64,000 nt of DNA from Microbulbifer sp. SAOS-129_SWC (GCF_039696035.1 NZ_CP155567.1:3343001-3407000); one strand, 5' to 3'. Numbered from the stretch's first letter, positions 44,690-57,278 are shown. The notes: a model not told the origin generated them from the letters alone. Numbers and translations: made by a program.

Positions 44690-44960
44690 AACAACTCCTT
44701 ACAGGCATTCATATGGGCACGGTGCAGCATAGCGCCGTCCGCCATAATGACGATAGCCGGATTCTGCAACACAAGCCCGCGATCCTCCACAGCGACAGTT
44801 GCGGCCGCTTCCAAGCGCACAAAAACACTGCGTTCCCGCGCCAATTGCGGCGGCGAGATCTCTTTTGTTGGAATTTATCAATCCGCAACACCCCCGGCGG
44901 TACTGGACAGCCCTATCGGTCGCACGCAAACTCTGCAAGCGCTGAATAAGAGAGATAATC

Positions 44961-46436
44961 ATGAAAAAAATTCTGATCGGACTGGGCACCGCACTGCTGG
45001 TGCTCGCCGCCGTTGTTCTGGTGCGCACCGCACAATACACAGCACCCGCCCCCACCGCGGAAAAAATCCGGGCCCGGGATATCGATGCGCGCAGTGTCGC
45101 CGAGCACCTGTCCGCCGCCATCGGCTTCCAGACAGTTTCTGCACAGCTGCAGCAACAGCCCACCCAGCAGCAGTTTGAGGCGTTTATCGCCTGGCTTGCC
45201 GAGACTTATCCCCAAGTGCACGCCACCATGGCGCCCCAACGCCTGGGTACCGATCCCGACCACCGGTACAGCCTGCTGTTTACCTGGCGCGGCCAGCGCG
45301 ACGACCTGCAGCCGATACTACTGTCGGCCCACTACGATGTGGTACCGGTAATTCCCGGTACCGACGACCAGTGGCAGCACCCGCCCTATAGCGGCGCCAT
45401 CGACGACACGCACATCTGGGGCCGCGGTTCACTGGACGACAAGAGTGCGGTCATCGCGCTGATGGAAGCCGCCAGCCAGCTGCTCAAGGAAGGATTCCAG
45501 CCGCAGCGCACCGTGTATATCAGCCTCACCAATGACGAGGAGATCGGCGGCAATCACGGCACCGCCGCGGTGGTGAAAAAACTCGAGCAGGACGGTGTGC
45601 GCCCGGCCTGGACCCTGGACGAGGGCTCCTTCCTGCTGCGCGGCTTTATTCCCGGTATTGATGGCGATGTGGCCAGCATCAATGTGGCCGAAAAGGGGTA
45701 TATGACCGTAGATCTGGTTGCCCACGGCAAGGGAGGCCACTCATCCATGCCGCCGCGGCAAACCGCCGTGGATACCCTCGCCGAAGCGCTGGTGAAGCTG
45801 CAGCAGTCGCCGATTCCCGGCGGCCTCGACGGCGTCGGCGGCCAGATGTTTGATGCCATTGCACCGCATATGCCGTTCGGCAAACGCCTGCTGTTCGCCA
45901 ACCGCTGGCTGTTCGGCGGCCTGATCGAGAAGGCCCTGAAAGGCAGCCCCAGCACCGCCGCGATGCTCCACACCACCATCGCGCCGACAATGCTGCACGC
46001 CAGCGTCAAGGAAAATGTGCTGCCGATCGAAGCCGTGGCCACCATCAACCTGCGCGTACACCCGCGCGACACCATCGACGGCGTGGCCGAATACCTGAAA
46101 AACACCATCGGCGACGACCGCGTCGACCTGGTAGTGCGCCAGAGCGACCCAGCCTCGCGTGTCTCCAGCACCGACGCAGCAGGCTTCAAAGCGCTCGCCA
46201 GTGCCACCCGCGCCACTTACGGCCCGGTGATCGTCGCCCCCGGCCTCACCGTTGCCGCCACCGACAGTCACCGTTACGAGAAAGTCGCCGACAACAGCTA
46301 CCGCTTCAACCCGATGGTGGTCAGCAGAGAGGATATCCACGGATTCCACGGCACCAACGAGCGCATCAGTATCGAGAATATGGTGAAGGCTACCAACTTC
46401 TACAGCCAGCTGATCGAAAGTGGCAGCGCGGAATAA
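44961..46436 (+). CDS. M20-family zinc peptidase (PM20D1/CPS1-like), membrane-anchored
   Basis: A 491-residue metallopeptidase. An N-terminal hydrophobic segment (4-21) may be an uncleaved anchor or signal peptide, so the enzyme is probably periplasmic. Zinc ligands are visible in LLSAHYDVVPV, GRGSLDDKSAV, the catalytic NDEEIGGNHG and a C-terminal TDSHRYEKV. A dimerisation domain sits between (about 240-360). The length and motifs fit the carboxypeptidase S/PM20D1 group, which hydrolyses or condenses N-acyl amino acids and dipeptides. It appears monocistronic. Confidence 0.9.
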   Translation: MKKILIGLGTALLVLAAVVLVRTAQYTAPAPTAEKIRARDIDARSVAEHLSAAIGFQTVSAQLQQQPTQQQFEAFIAWLAETYPQVHATMAPQRLGTDPDHRYSLLFTWRGQRDDLQPILLSAHYDVVPVIPGTDDQWQHPPYSGAIDDTHIWGRGSLDDKSAVIALMEAASQLLKEGFQPQRTVYISLTNDEEIGGNHGTAAVVKKLEQDGVRPAWTLDEGSFLLRGFIPGIDGDVASINVAEKGYMTVDLVAHGKGGHSSMPPRQTAVDTLAEALVKLQQSPIPGGLDGVGGQMFDAIAPHMPFGKRLLFANRWLFGGLIEKALKGSPSTAAMLHTTIAPTMLHASVKENVLPIEAVATINLRVHPRDTIDGVAEYLKNTIGDDRVDLVVRQSDPASRVSSTDAAGFKALASATRATYGPVIVAPGLTVAATDSHRYEKVADNSYRFNPMVVSREDIHGFHGTNERISIENMVKATNFYSQLIESGSAE

Positions 46437-46607
46437 ATGACAGAAACAGGCCACTGGGAAAGGCGCAGCAACTGCCGTTTTTCCCGGTGCGCCGCCCCGG
46501 CTGCATCAATGGTTGGAGGCATTCCGGCGAGCATCAATCATATCGCCCACATCATGACTCCCGGGGAAAGCTAAAGCTCCTCAGCCAAAGTAAACTGCAT
46601 CACCGGG

Positions 46608-47057
46608 CTAGGCCTTGCCTTTCACCAGACCATAGGCAAAGCCAGTTGGCGCCCCGAAAAGAGCGCCCACCAATAACACCTTCTGGAAATAAAGCACCCA
46701 GCCCCAAAATGTCGGGAAACCGTCTTTGGACTTGATGACCTTCTTCCCCCAAAAACTGGCGTCCACATGACCAACATATTGACCATCCGGATACGGCCAG
46801 TCCTGAATCCCGAAGAATGTGCAAGCAATCAGGAACCCTAAAACCGCGGCGGAAAACAGATTGAACTTCCCTGCTTTATCGAGAATGACTGCAATAGGAA
46901 CGTAGAAAATCAGATGAAACAGTGTTATTGGGATCGCAAAGATTGATAGCAAATTTGGCGTCAATGCCGACGACATACCTTTAAATCCGCCGATAAACAG
47001 CATGGCAATTAGATAAGGGGTAAATAAAGCCACCAGAAATGCAGACAGGTGCCTCAC
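46608..47057 (-). CDS. Hypothetical membrane protein
   Basis: A 149-residue protein with four hydrophobic segments (LSAFLVALFTPYLIAMLFIGG; LLSIFAIPITLFHLIFYVPIAVIL; FSAAVLGFLIACTFFG; VLLVGALFGAPTGFAYGL) and no recognisable family. The start is uncertain: I use GTG 47057, which begins just before the first helix; a TTG at 47096 is the upstream alternative. It is the first gene of an AT-richer island and I see no functional link to neighbours. Confidence 0.6.
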   Translation of the reverse strand: MRHLSAFLVALFTPYLIAMLFIGGFKGMSSALTPNLLSIFAIPITLFHLIFYVPIAVILDKAGKFNLFSAAVLGFLIACTFFGIQDWPYPDGQYVGHVDASFWGKKVIKSKDGFPTFWGWVLYFQKVLLVGALFGAPTGFAYGLVKGKA

Positions 47058-47168
47058 AACTGCTTCAAGCCCATAACAGGCGTGCCCGATACGCAACAGG
47101 GCATAACCCCGAGCGACCGGCAGACCGCCGCCGCTGCCGCTGCCGCTGGCAGGAAAACCACCCCAAGC

Positions 47169-47540
47169 TTATTGCCCATAATCTCTGCAGTGCCTCTTAA
47201 ACCAACCAGTACGTCGCTTATAATTAACCGGGCAGTCTTCACTACATGCACTACCCAAATCGAGCAGGGACGTCGCTTCCGGATGAGAGTCTACAACCTC
47301 TCCTGAAACTACATGGCTATATCCGGGCTCATCAGACGTGACCAGAAAATGGTTATCCTTACTGCCTATTAGAATTCTATCTCCAGCCAGCGCATAAATA
47401 TCGTATCTCCATATAGCCCAGGTAGACCACTTGTACATGATCAAACACGAATACATCGCATCAAATGGCTGAGACTTTTCGCTCGCAAACGCCAGGGAAG
47501 GCAGGCTCATCAGCAGTGCTATGATTTTTATTATTTTCAT
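47169..47540 (-). CDS. Hypothetical secreted protein
   Basis: A 123-residue protein with a signal peptide (MKIIKIIALLMSLPSLAFAS) and a mature part containing five Cys, including SACSEDC and RHC near the end. The ATG at 47540 has GAGGGA upstream. Not recognised. It belongs to the AT-rich orphan cluster. Confidence 0.65.
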   Translation of the reverse strand: MKIIKIIALLMSLPSLAFASEKSQPFDAMYSCLIMYKWSTWAIWRYDIYALAGDRILIGSKDNHFLVTSDEPGYSHVVSGEVVDSHPEATSLLDLGSACSEDCPVNYKRRTGWFKRHCRDYGQ

Positions 47541-47732
47541 TTTATCCCTCAATACGATACGCGGCTAAGAAACTCCAACAACGCCCAATCATCTTACAAT
47601 GAAGATCCAGAGTAGCACCCTGAAAAACCAGATAAAACTCATATAAAACCGAGCTTACCCAGACCAAGAACCAACCTTCTCTACCTTCAACAATAAAACC
47701 TTACTCGAAATTTATCGAAAAACCCGGTCAGA

Positions 47733-48131
47733 TTAGTACCACCGCAAGCCTTTATAGGAGACTGACTGAAGCGCTTCCAATCGACTTTCCAGGCTGCCAA
47801 CATGAATCTCCAGCTTGTGCCCATCCGGATCGAGAATGTACAGAGAGTCGCCTTCGCTCGCATTTTCTTTCCATGTTTCGACACCGGCCGACAGGAGCTG
47901 AGCGCAATAGCTGTCGAATTCAGAAGTGCTCACATCAAATGCGATATGGCTGTAATCCCTGGCCGGCGAGGCTTTATCCAGAGAGAGACATATCCACAGC
48001 TTCCCTACCGACAAGTAGGCACCAGCATCCCACTTCACTTCCGGCTTCATGCCCAAGATGGAAACATAGAAGTAAAAAGACTTCTCCAGGTCACTTACCG
48101 CGATAGTGATATGATTTAACCCTGCAAGCAT
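47733..48131 (-). CDS. fosA: FosA-type glutathione transferase (fosfomycin resistance)
   Basis: A 132-residue vicinal-oxygen-chelate protein that closely follows FosA: LNHITIAVSDL at the N terminus, KLWICLS, WKENASEGDSLYILDPDGH and KLEIHVGSLESRL. The Mn ligands H7, H62 and E108 match FosA H7, H64 and E110. T9, K88, S92, S96, Y98 and R117 match the fosfomycin-phosphonate contacts and the K+ loop (K90, S94, S98, Y100, R119). It lacks the features of FosX hydrolases. It would open the fosfomycin epoxide with glutathione. The ATG at 48131 gives the family start. It lies inside a low-GC island, which suggests acquisition. Confidence 0.88.
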   Translation of the reverse strand: MLAGLNHITIAVSDLEKSFYFYVSILGMKPEVKWDAGAYLSVGKLWICLSLDKASPARDYSHIAFDVSTSEFDSYCAQLLSAGVETWKENASEGDSLYILDPDGHKLEIHVGSLESRLEALQSVSYKGLRWY

Positions 48132-48182
48132 GGCCCTCTCCAAGAAACACAACACCCAGAATTTGCGTGTTTCACGCAGACC

Positions 48183-48665
48183 TCAGCCACGCATCTGCGC
48201 CCGCACATATTTTATGAATGCAGAACGACCAGAGAGCAGCGGGCTAATCTTATAAGCTCGACCACCTGTGAACCTCAGACTCACATTGTCCCCATGTTCG
48301 TCAACAGACTCGAGCTCCTGCAACGAATATCGCGTGACTGACAGCGGCCAGGCGTGACGCTCAACGACGCCATTCCGGACACTCACACGGTAGAATACGA
48401 AGTAGACCGAGCCTACGAACGCAAACAGGGAAAATCCGAACATCACGACGAAGTTCTCTGGATGCCTGAGGTAGAAAGGATCACCGAGATTATTAAGACC
48501 AGCCAGCAAAAAAAATACCCCAACCAACGGAATTCCAAATCGGGGACCGCAAAAACGCAGGCACGGCTTTCCAAAATCGTCAAGCTCACGCTCCCGGCGC
48601 CAGTAGAACAGCACCCCCAAGAGACCCGAAGCCCCACCCCAAATTGCCGATGTCACCACACTCAT
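48183..48665 (-). CDS. Hypothetical membrane protein with PH-like C-terminal part
   Basis: A 160-residue protein with an N-terminal hydrophobic stretch, two central helices (GIPLVGVFFLLAGLNNL and FVVMFGFSLFAFVGSVYFVFY) and a C-terminal soluble strand-rich part (SLQELESVDEHGDNVSLRF...KISPL) resembling the small PH-like domain that follows paired helices in many uncharacterised membrane proteins. Not recognised further. Confidence 0.6.
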   Translation of the reverse strand: MSVVTSAIWGGASGLLGVLFYWRRERELDDFGKPCLRFCGPRFGIPLVGVFFLLAGLNNLGDPFYLRHPENFVVMFGFSLFAFVGSVYFVFYRVSVRNGVVERHAWPLSVTRYSLQELESVDEHGDNVSLRFTGGRAYKISPLLSGRSAFIKYVRAQMRG

Positions 48666-48719
48666 ATCCAGCGTCCCAAAAACCTAACAGCCGACAACGG
48701 GAGTACCTGCTGAGGCATG

Positions 48720-49029
48720 TTAGTGATATTCATCAATCCAAAATTGTTTAAGCCCCAAATAGGCAATAACAAAAAACACATAGGCCCACACCACATACCC
48801 GCCTAGCGCAAATATTATGATGCCGCCGGCCATTCCCGAGTCTTCCGCTAACCCCAAGGTTTCGGCAATCCACCATAGAAAAGCGCCCCATTGGTGCACC
48901 AATCGATCCCACTCCAATATAAAGCCTATCCAGCCACGTGCCCTTTAAAACGGTTGTAAAGATGGCCAGATAACCGTAGCTGGCAGATCCGCACAGCCCA
49001 ACAAGTGGTGCTGTGAGTTTTCTGAGCAT
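48720..49029 (-). pseudogene. Small membrane protein gene with a frameshift
   Basis: From ATG 49029 a frame reads MLRKLTAPLVGLCGSASYGY followed by LAIFTTVLKGTWL, with a hydrophobic start, then becomes Arg/Cys-rich and improbable. A second frame, one base on, continues from about 48940 with WIGFILEWDRLVHQWGAFL, a hydrophobic helix GGIIIFALGGYVVWAYVFFVIAYLGL and a stop at 48720. A single-base indel between about 48910 and 48945 would join them into one protein of roughly 100 residues with two helices. It may be a true pseudogene, a sequencing error, or a decoded frameshift. Confidence 0.45.
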
Positions 49030-49491
49030 TTTTACTTTTATCACCAACGATTTATGCGGGAGCCAACGGCTTCCTGTCACCTCGGCCAATATTTTCGAAA
49101 GTGCCGCGCAACTGAAAGAAAAAAATTCTTTCATATCAACAAAATAGAATCGATCAAGCAGTTTTTATTCACGCTTAGTATGCTGATCGCTCGCGTCGGC
49201 TGGTTTTACTCAAGGCCAGTGAGCATATTTCAAGCTCCTTGAATGTCAATGACTGCGCGACAACCGGTAATTGACCGAAGTTACCCACAGGATTGAGTAA
49301 TAGAGCTCCATACCTGTGCCGGCCGTATCGTGGTCCAGCTACCGGGCGATGCCTATCACTGTTGGGGATTATCCGGACGGACGTGGGGATGGGCTTTCTG
49401 GCGATGACAGGTAACCGGGACCCGTATGGGGTCCCGGCTCTTCGCGGGAATAGTTATTTAGCCGAGTTTGCGCTGGCGATGTTCATTCAAT
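49030..49491. other. Gene-poor spacer, 462 bp
   Basis: AT-rich left half without credible genes. The right half contains a perfect 9-bp hairpin (CCGGGACCC/GGGTCCCGG, 49415-49437) 55 bases beyond the ExeM stop. It has no T tract but may end or stabilise that transcript. Confidence 0.45.
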
Positions 49492-52362
<2,871 letters not shown>

Positions 52363-52503
52363 TAGATTCCCTGTCCGTAGTCGGTTTATCGGAATTATTC
52401 GCAGGCAGTCTGTCGACCAATTCCTAACGAGGGATGACAGGCAGGTGAAAAATCTGCGGCAAAAAGATGTCGCCGCTCTACTTTCATACTGTTGTGGTGG
52501 GAA

Positions 52504-53100
52504 TCAGTGCGCGGACGCGCGGCCCCAGAGTTGTTGCAGGCGCTGGTCGCGGCCACAGCGATAACGGTAGAACTTGTAGCGCACCGGGTTCTTGCGGTAA
52601 AAATCCTGGTGGTAATCTTCGGCCGGGTAAAACACCGCCGCGGGCCTGATCCGGGTGACGATCTTTTTACCCAGTTTTTCCGCCATTTTTTTCTTGCTGG
52701 CTTCGGCTAGTTTTTTCTCTTCCGGCGTGGCGTAAAAGATAATGCTCTGGTACTGGTCGCCGCGATCACAAAACTGTCCACCGGCGTCGAGCGGATCCAC
52801 ATTGTGCCAGAACACATCCAGCAGTTTGGCGTAACTCACCTTGTTCGCATCGTAGGTTACCTGCACCACTTCCGCATGGCCGGTGCCGCCGGCGGAGACC
52901 TGTTCATAGGTGGGATTTTTCACGTGGCCACCGCTGTAACCGGAAGTGGTGGCGAGCACCCCGTCGAGCCTGTCGAACGGCGGTTCCATACACCAGAAGC
53001 AGCCGCCGGCAAAAACCGCGGTGCGCACATTTTTGGCCTTGTCCGCCGCGGGGGCCGCAACGGAAACCGTGATCAATAGCAGTATTGCCAGCCAGCGCAC
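52504..53100 (-). CDS. msrA: Peptide methionine sulfoxide reductase MsrA, exported
   Basis: A 198-residue MsrA that reduces methionine-S-sulfoxide. The catalytic motif GCFWCMEPPFD (about 33-43) and GYSGG, GHAEVVQV and the distal resolving Cys region (RYRCGRDQRL) are present. An N-terminal signal peptide (VRWLAILLLITVSVAAPAAD) makes it periplasmic, unlike standard cytosolic MsrA. The GTG at 53100 is chosen because GGAGGG lies 7 bases upstream; a GTG at 53133 overlapping the preceding stop is an alternative. Confidence 0.92.
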   Translation of the reverse strand: MRWLAILLLITVSVAAPAADKAKNVRTAVFAGGCFWCMEPPFDRLDGVLATTSGYSGGHVKNPTYEQVSAGGTGHAEVVQVTYDANKVSYAKLLDVFWHNVDPLDAGGQFCDRGDQYQSIIFYATPEEKKLAEASKKKMAEKLGKKIVTRIRPAAVFYPAEDYHQDFYRKNPVRYKFYRYRCGRDQRLQQLWGRASAH

Positions 53101-53129
53101 GCTTGTACCCTCCACATTTTTGCCCCTGA

Positions 53130-54299
53130 TCACAGCACACCGCGCAGGGCGCGTTCGAACAAATCGCTGTACTGCTGCGCATCGAAGGCAATGGGATTGC
53201 CGCCGGCGGACGGGTCCGCGACGGCCATCTGCCCGACTCGCTGCAGCTGCTGATTGTCGATGCCGAGTTCCTCCAGGCTGTGGGGGATACCGATTTCCGC
53301 GCGCAGTTCGAGGATCCAGTCGAGCACACCATCGACGCCACTGTGCGGCAGCTGCAGGTAGCGCGCCAGCCGCTCCATGGGCTCTACGATAGCGTCGCGG
53401 TTAGCCTGCAGCACATAGGGCATCAGCACCGCGTTGAGCAGGCCGTGGTGGGCGTCGTAGAGGGCTCCGAGCGGGTGTGCCAGCGCGTGCATCGCGCCGA
53501 GACCGCGCTGGAACGCGGTCGCCCCCATACTGGAGGCCGCCAGCATCTGCGCGCGCGCTTCCAGGTCGCTGCCGTCTGCTACCGCGCGCGGCAGGTACCC
53601 GCGCACCCGGCGAATGCCTTCGAGCGCGATCCCCTCCGCCAGCGGATGGAATCCCGGCGAACAGTAGGCCTCAAGATTGTGCGACAGCGCATCCATGCCG
53701 GTAGCGGCGGTGAGTCTGGCCGGCAGCCCCAGGGTCAACTCGGGATCGAGAATCACAATGGCCGGCAGCATACGGGGGTGAAAGATAATCCGCTTCTTTT
53801 GCGCTTCCTCGTCCGTAATCACCGACGAGCGCCCCACTTCCGAGCCGGTACCGGCGGTGGTGGGCACCGCGATCACCGGCACCATCGCCTCGACCTCCAC
53901 GCGCAGGTAGTTGTCGCCTTCGTCCTCGAAATCCCACAGCGGCCGCCGCTGGCCGGCCATCAGTGCGATCGCCTTGGCCGCGTCCATGGCCGAACCGCCG
54001 CCGAAGGCGATCACGCCGTCGTGCCAGCCGGCGCGCAGCGCGTCGACACCACCGACGACATTGTCACCGGTGGGATTGCTCTTGACCTGCGCAAACATCT
54101 CGATCTGCAGGTCGGCGTCGCTGCAGGCTCGCAATACCTGCTGCACCATCGGCAACTCCGCGAGGCCGGGGTCTGTGACCAGCAGCGGCGCGCGGATACC
54201 CAGCTCGGCGCAGGTCGCGGGCAGTTCGCGCACGCGGCCGGGGCCGACACGCATGGCAGTGGGGTAATTCCAGTTACTGTGAAAATTTTCAATGTTCAT
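53130..54299 (-). CDS. Iron-containing alcohol dehydrogenase
   Basis: A 389-residue group III ADH. The NAD-binding GGGSAMDAAKAIALM and VIAVPTTAGTGSEVGRSSVI are followed by the metal ligands in TGMDALSHNLEAY (Asp, His) and AMHALAHPLGALYDAHHGLLNAVLMP (His, His). It interconverts an alcohol and an aldehyde. Its ATG overlaps the ALDH stop by 4 bases, so alcohol-to-aldehyde-to-acid oxidation is encoded as a coupled pair downstream of a glutamine-synthetase-like ligase. Confidence 0.93.
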   Translation of the reverse strand: MNIENFHSNWNYPTAMRVGPGRVRELPATCAELGIRAPLLVTDPGLAELPMVQQVLRACSDADLQIEMFAQVKSNPTGDNVVGGVDALRAGWHDGVIAFGGGSAMDAAKAIALMAGQRRPLWDFEDEGDNYLRVEVEAMVPVIAVPTTAGTGSEVGRSSVITDEEAQKKRIIFHPRMLPAIVILDPELTLGLPARLTAATGMDALSHNLEAYCSPGFHPLAEGIALEGIRRVRGYLPRAVADGSDLEARAQMLAASSMGATAFQRGLGAMHALAHPLGALYDAHHGLLNAVLMPYVLQANRDAIVEPMERLARYLQLPHSGVDGVLDWILELRAEIGIPHSLEELGIDNQQLQRVGQMAVADPSAGGNPIAFDAQQYSDLFERALRGVL

Positions 54300-55684
54300 G
54301 GCTGGCGTTTGAAATGGAAGGATTTAGGGCGGGTCAGGTGTTCGAAGCCAATACTCGACAGGGTGCAGCCGCGGCCGGACTGCTTGACGCCGGTCCAGGC
54401 GAGTTCCGGGTCCAGATAGTCGCAGCGGTTCAGGAATACAGTGCCGGTTTCGAGGCGCTCGCCGAGCGCCAGCGCGGCCTGTTCATCGGCGCTGTAGATG
54501 GCCGCGGTGAGGCCGAAATCGCTGTCGTTCATCAACGCCAGCGCCTCGCCGTCGTCGCATACTTTCTGCACGCCGAGCACCGGGCCAAAGGATTCCTCGC
54601 GCATCACGCGCATATCGGCGGTCACGCCGGTCAGCAGCTGCGGGGCCATATACGGGGTGCCGCGCGCGTCCATGGCGAAATCCCGCACGTCGATATGGGC
54701 GCTGGCGCCGGCGGCGAGCGCCTCGTCAATCTGCGCGCGAACAAAATCCGCGGCTTCCGCGCGCACCAGCGGGCCGAGCGTGGTAGCGGGCTCATCGGGG
54801 CGGCCGAGTTTGTACTGCGCAATCAGCTGCGCGGCGCGCTCGACAAAGTCGTCGAACAGGTCCGCGTGCACATAGGCGCGCTCGATACCGCAGCAGGACT
54901 GGCCGGAATTGAAGAAGGCGCCATCGACGACACTCTCCACCGCGTGTGGCAGGTCGGCATCGGCGCGCACATAGGCCGGGTCCTTGCCCCCCAGTTCCAG
55001 CCCGACACTGGCAAAGCGCCCGGCCGCGGCGCGCTCCACCGCGGCACCGCCGCTGACCGAGCCGGTAAAGGCGATATGGTCGATCTCGCCGGCGCGCACC
55101 AGTTTTTCCGTATCCGCGTGGCTCAGGTGCAAAAACTGGAACACGCCAGTGGGCAGGCCGGCTTCGGCAAACGCCTCGACCATGCGCTCGGCGCACAGCG
55201 GGGTCTGCGCCGAGTGTTTCAGGAGCACGCTGTTACCGGCCAGCAGCGCCGGCACCACGGCGTTGACGGCGGTCAGGTAGGGGTAATTCCACGGCGCGAT
55301 CACCAGCGCCAAACCCAGCGGTTCGCGGCGGATAAAGCGGGTAAAGCCGGGCTTTTCCCCCAGGCGAATATCCGCCAGCGCGGCTTCGGCCAAATCCGCC
55401 ATGCCGATGGCGCGCTCGGCAAAGCCGAGAATTTCGCCGCTGGCAAAACGGATCGGGCGGCCCATCATCCAGCACAGTTCCTCACCCAGCTTGTCCTGGC
55501 GATCGGTAAAGTGCTCCACCGCGCGGCGCACAATGCCGATGCGCTCGGCCAGCGGCGTGCGCTTCCACGCGGCCTGGGTGGCGCTGGCGAGCTCCAGCGC
55601 CGCCTGGATCTGCTCGCTACTGGCAAGCGGGCGCTCGACATAAAGGGTGTTGTCGATCGGGGAAATGCACTGGAGTCTGTTCAT
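54296..55684 (-). CDS. NAD(P)-dependent aldehyde dehydrogenase
   Basis: A 462-residue ALDH. The Asn-containing [26 protein letters not shown], Glu base in [12 protein letters not shown] and catalytic Cys in [17 protein letters not shown] are present, together with [13 protein letters not shown] near the C terminus. The start is ATG 55684; an in-frame start 39 bases earlier is possible. It would oxidise an aldehyde produced by the adjacent Fe-ADH. The operon context suggests a gamma-glutamylated amino aldehyde as substrate. Confidence 0.92.
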   Translation of the reverse strand: MNRLQCISPIDNTLYVERPLASSEQIQAALELASATQAAWKRTPLAERIGIVRRAVEHFTDRQDKLGEELCWMMGRPIRFASGEILGFAERAIGMADLAEAALADIRLGEKPGFTRFIRREPLGLALVIAPWNYPYLTAVNAVVPALLAGNSVLLKHSAQTPLCAERMVEAFAEAGLPTGVFQFLHLSHADTEKLVRAGEIDHIAFTGSVSGGAAVERAAAGRFASVGLELGGKDPAYVRADADLPHAVESVVDGAFFNSGQSCCGIERAYVHADLFDDFVERAAQLIAQYKLGRPDEPATTLGPLVRAEAADFVRAQIDEALAAGASAHIDVRDFAMDARGTPYMAPQLLTGVTADMRVMREESFGPVLGVQKVCDDGEALALMNDSDFGLTAAIYSADEQAALALGERLETGTVFLNRCDYLDPELAWTGVKQSGRGCTLSSIGFEHLTRPKSFHFKRQP

Positions 55685-55745
55685 GGCATTTTCGGTGGCA
55701 GTGAATGTGTGTCCGCGGCGCACTTATGCGCGCCGCGGCATAAAT

Positions 55746-57119
55746 TCAAATGATTTCGAAGTAGCGATCCAGCTCCCAGTCGCTGACATGACGGCGGTAC
55801 TCGCGCTCCTCCCACTCGCGGCTGGCGGCAAAGTGTTCGACGAACGCGTTGCCGAACAACTCCCGCGCCGCCTCCGAGGCCTTGAGCCGCTGGGCCGACT
55901 CCCACAGGGTGCGCGGCAGCGCCAGTTCCGCCGGCTGTTCCAGCGCGTAGGCATTGCCGGCCACCGGGTCGCCCGGCTCCCATTTCTGCAGCACGCCGTA
56001 GAGGCCGGAGCCGAGCGCGGCGGCCAGCGCCAGGTAGGGATTGGCATCGGCGGCGCCGAGGCGGTATTCGGTGCGCTGGGATTTGTCGCTGCCGGGAATC
56101 ACGCGCAGTGCCGCGGTGCGGTTCTCGACCCCCCAGGTGGCGTCAGTGGGCGCCCAGAAGCCCGGCACCAGGCGCCGGTAGCTGTTGACCGTGGGCGCCA
56201 TCAGGCTGAGCAATTCCGGCATCAGGCGCTGCTGGCCGGCGAGGAATTGGCGCTGCACCGCGCTCATGTTCTGCGGCGCATCGGCATCGTAGAAGGCCGA
56301 GCTGCCGCCATCGGCATGGCGCAGGGACAGGTGGATATGGCCGCTCTGACCCGGGTAGTCGCCGGACCACTTGGCCATAAAAGTGGCCATCAGGCCGTGG
56401 CGCTGGGCCAGCACCTTGATAAACGTTTTGAACAGCGCCGCCTTGTCCGCCGCCGCCTCGGCGCCGTCGACCGTGATCGCCGCCTCCAGCACGCCGGGGC
56501 CGGTTTCGGTGTGCAGGCCCTCGATGGGGAAGTCCATCTGCTCCCCCAGATCGAGGATGTCGCGGTAGAGCTCGGCGTGCACCGAGTTGCGGAGCACCGA
56601 ATAGCCGAACCAGTCCGGGGTGAAGGGTTTCAGGTTGCGGAAGCCCTTTTCGCGCGCGGAATCCGGGCTCTCGTCGAACAGGAAAAACTCATACTCCAGG
56701 GCTGCCAGCGGCTCGAAGCCGGCCTCGCGGCAGCGCTCCACCACCCGGCGCAGGGTCGCGCGCGGGCACACCGCCTCGGCGTGGCGGTCGAATTCGGCCA
56801 GGAACAGCAGCATATCGTCCTCGAACGGCACCGCGCGGCAGCTGGCCGGCAGTATGCGCACCGGCGCGTCCGGGTAGCCGGTGTGCCAGCCGGTGTACTG
56901 GGCGTTGTCGTAGAGCTGGTCCTTCACGTCCCAGCCCAGCACCACGTCGCAGAAGGAGAAACCGTGTTCCAGGGCGGAGAAGAACTTGTCGCGGCTCATA
57001 TACTTGCCGCGCATGACGCCGTCATTGTCGAACAGCCCGACCTTGACGTGGCTGAGATTGCGCTCCTCGACGATGCGGCGGGCATCCTCGGGGCTGCGTA
57101 CCTCCCGTGGATTCAGCAT
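55746..57119 (-). CDS. Glutamine-synthetase-like gamma-glutamyl-amine ligase
   Basis: A 457-residue member of the glutamine synthetase superfamily of the PuuA/GlnA3/GlnA4 kind rather than GlnA. It begins with the short beta-grasp domain ([18 protein letters not shown]), then has EYEFFLFDE (metal), [11 protein letters not shown] (metal), GHIHLSL (His) and [29 protein letters not shown] (Arg contacts), followed by [19 protein letters not shown]. Enzymes of this type ligate glutamate to an amine using ATP. Being first in an operon with an ALDH and an Fe-ADH, it may activate an amino alcohol such as ethanolamine. It lies 61 bases upstream of the ALDH. Confidence 0.88.
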   Translation of the reverse strand: MLNPREVRSPEDARRIVEERNLSHVKVGLFDNDGVMRGKYMSRDKFFSALEHGFSFCDVVLGWDVKDQLYDNAQYTGWHTGYPDAPVRILPASCRAVPFEDDMLLFLAEFDRHAEAVCPRATLRRVVERCREAGFEPLAALEYEFFLFDESPDSAREKGFRNLKPFTPDWFGYSVLRNSVHAELYRDILDLGEQMDFPIEGLHTETGPGVLEAAITVDGAEAAADKAALFKTFIKVLAQRHGLMATFMAKWSGDYPGQSGHIHLSLRHADGGSSAFYDADAPQNMSAVQRQFLAGQQRLMPELLSLMAPTVNSYRRLVPGFWAPTDATWGVENRTAALRVIPGSDKSQRTEYRLGAADANPYLALAAALGSGLYGVLQKWEPGDPVAGNAYALEQPAELALPRTLWESAQRLKASEAARELFGNAFVEHFAASREWEEREYRRHVSDWELDRYFEII

Positions 57120-57250
57120 GGCTGGCCTCGTTGTTGTTATCGCGGAATTATGGGAAATGGGATAAGAATAGACCCGCTGCAGGGCCCGTGGGGCCCGGGA
57201 ACTGGCGGTTTGCCCCCAGAACCCGGGCGCGGACGCCGGATTCCACGGCT

Positions 57251-57278
57251 TTGCGCGCTACCGCACAGGGTTTATAAT
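57251..57278 (+). promoter_or_regulatory. Predicted sigma70 promoter of ppa
   Basis: TTGCGC (57251-57256) and a perfect TATAAT (57273-57278) are separated by 16 bases, 43 bases before the ppa ATG. The -10 match and position make this a convincing housekeeping promoter. Confidence 0.7.

Noticed and set aside
46456..46484. Possible terminator hairpin after the M20 peptidase gene
   Set aside because: Pairing is interrupted and no T tract follows the stem.
46608..49029. Integron cassette array suggested by consecutive small same-strand orphan genes
   Set aside because: Gaps between genes lack paired RYYYAAC/GTTRRRY attC ends in the right positions, and no integrase is visible.
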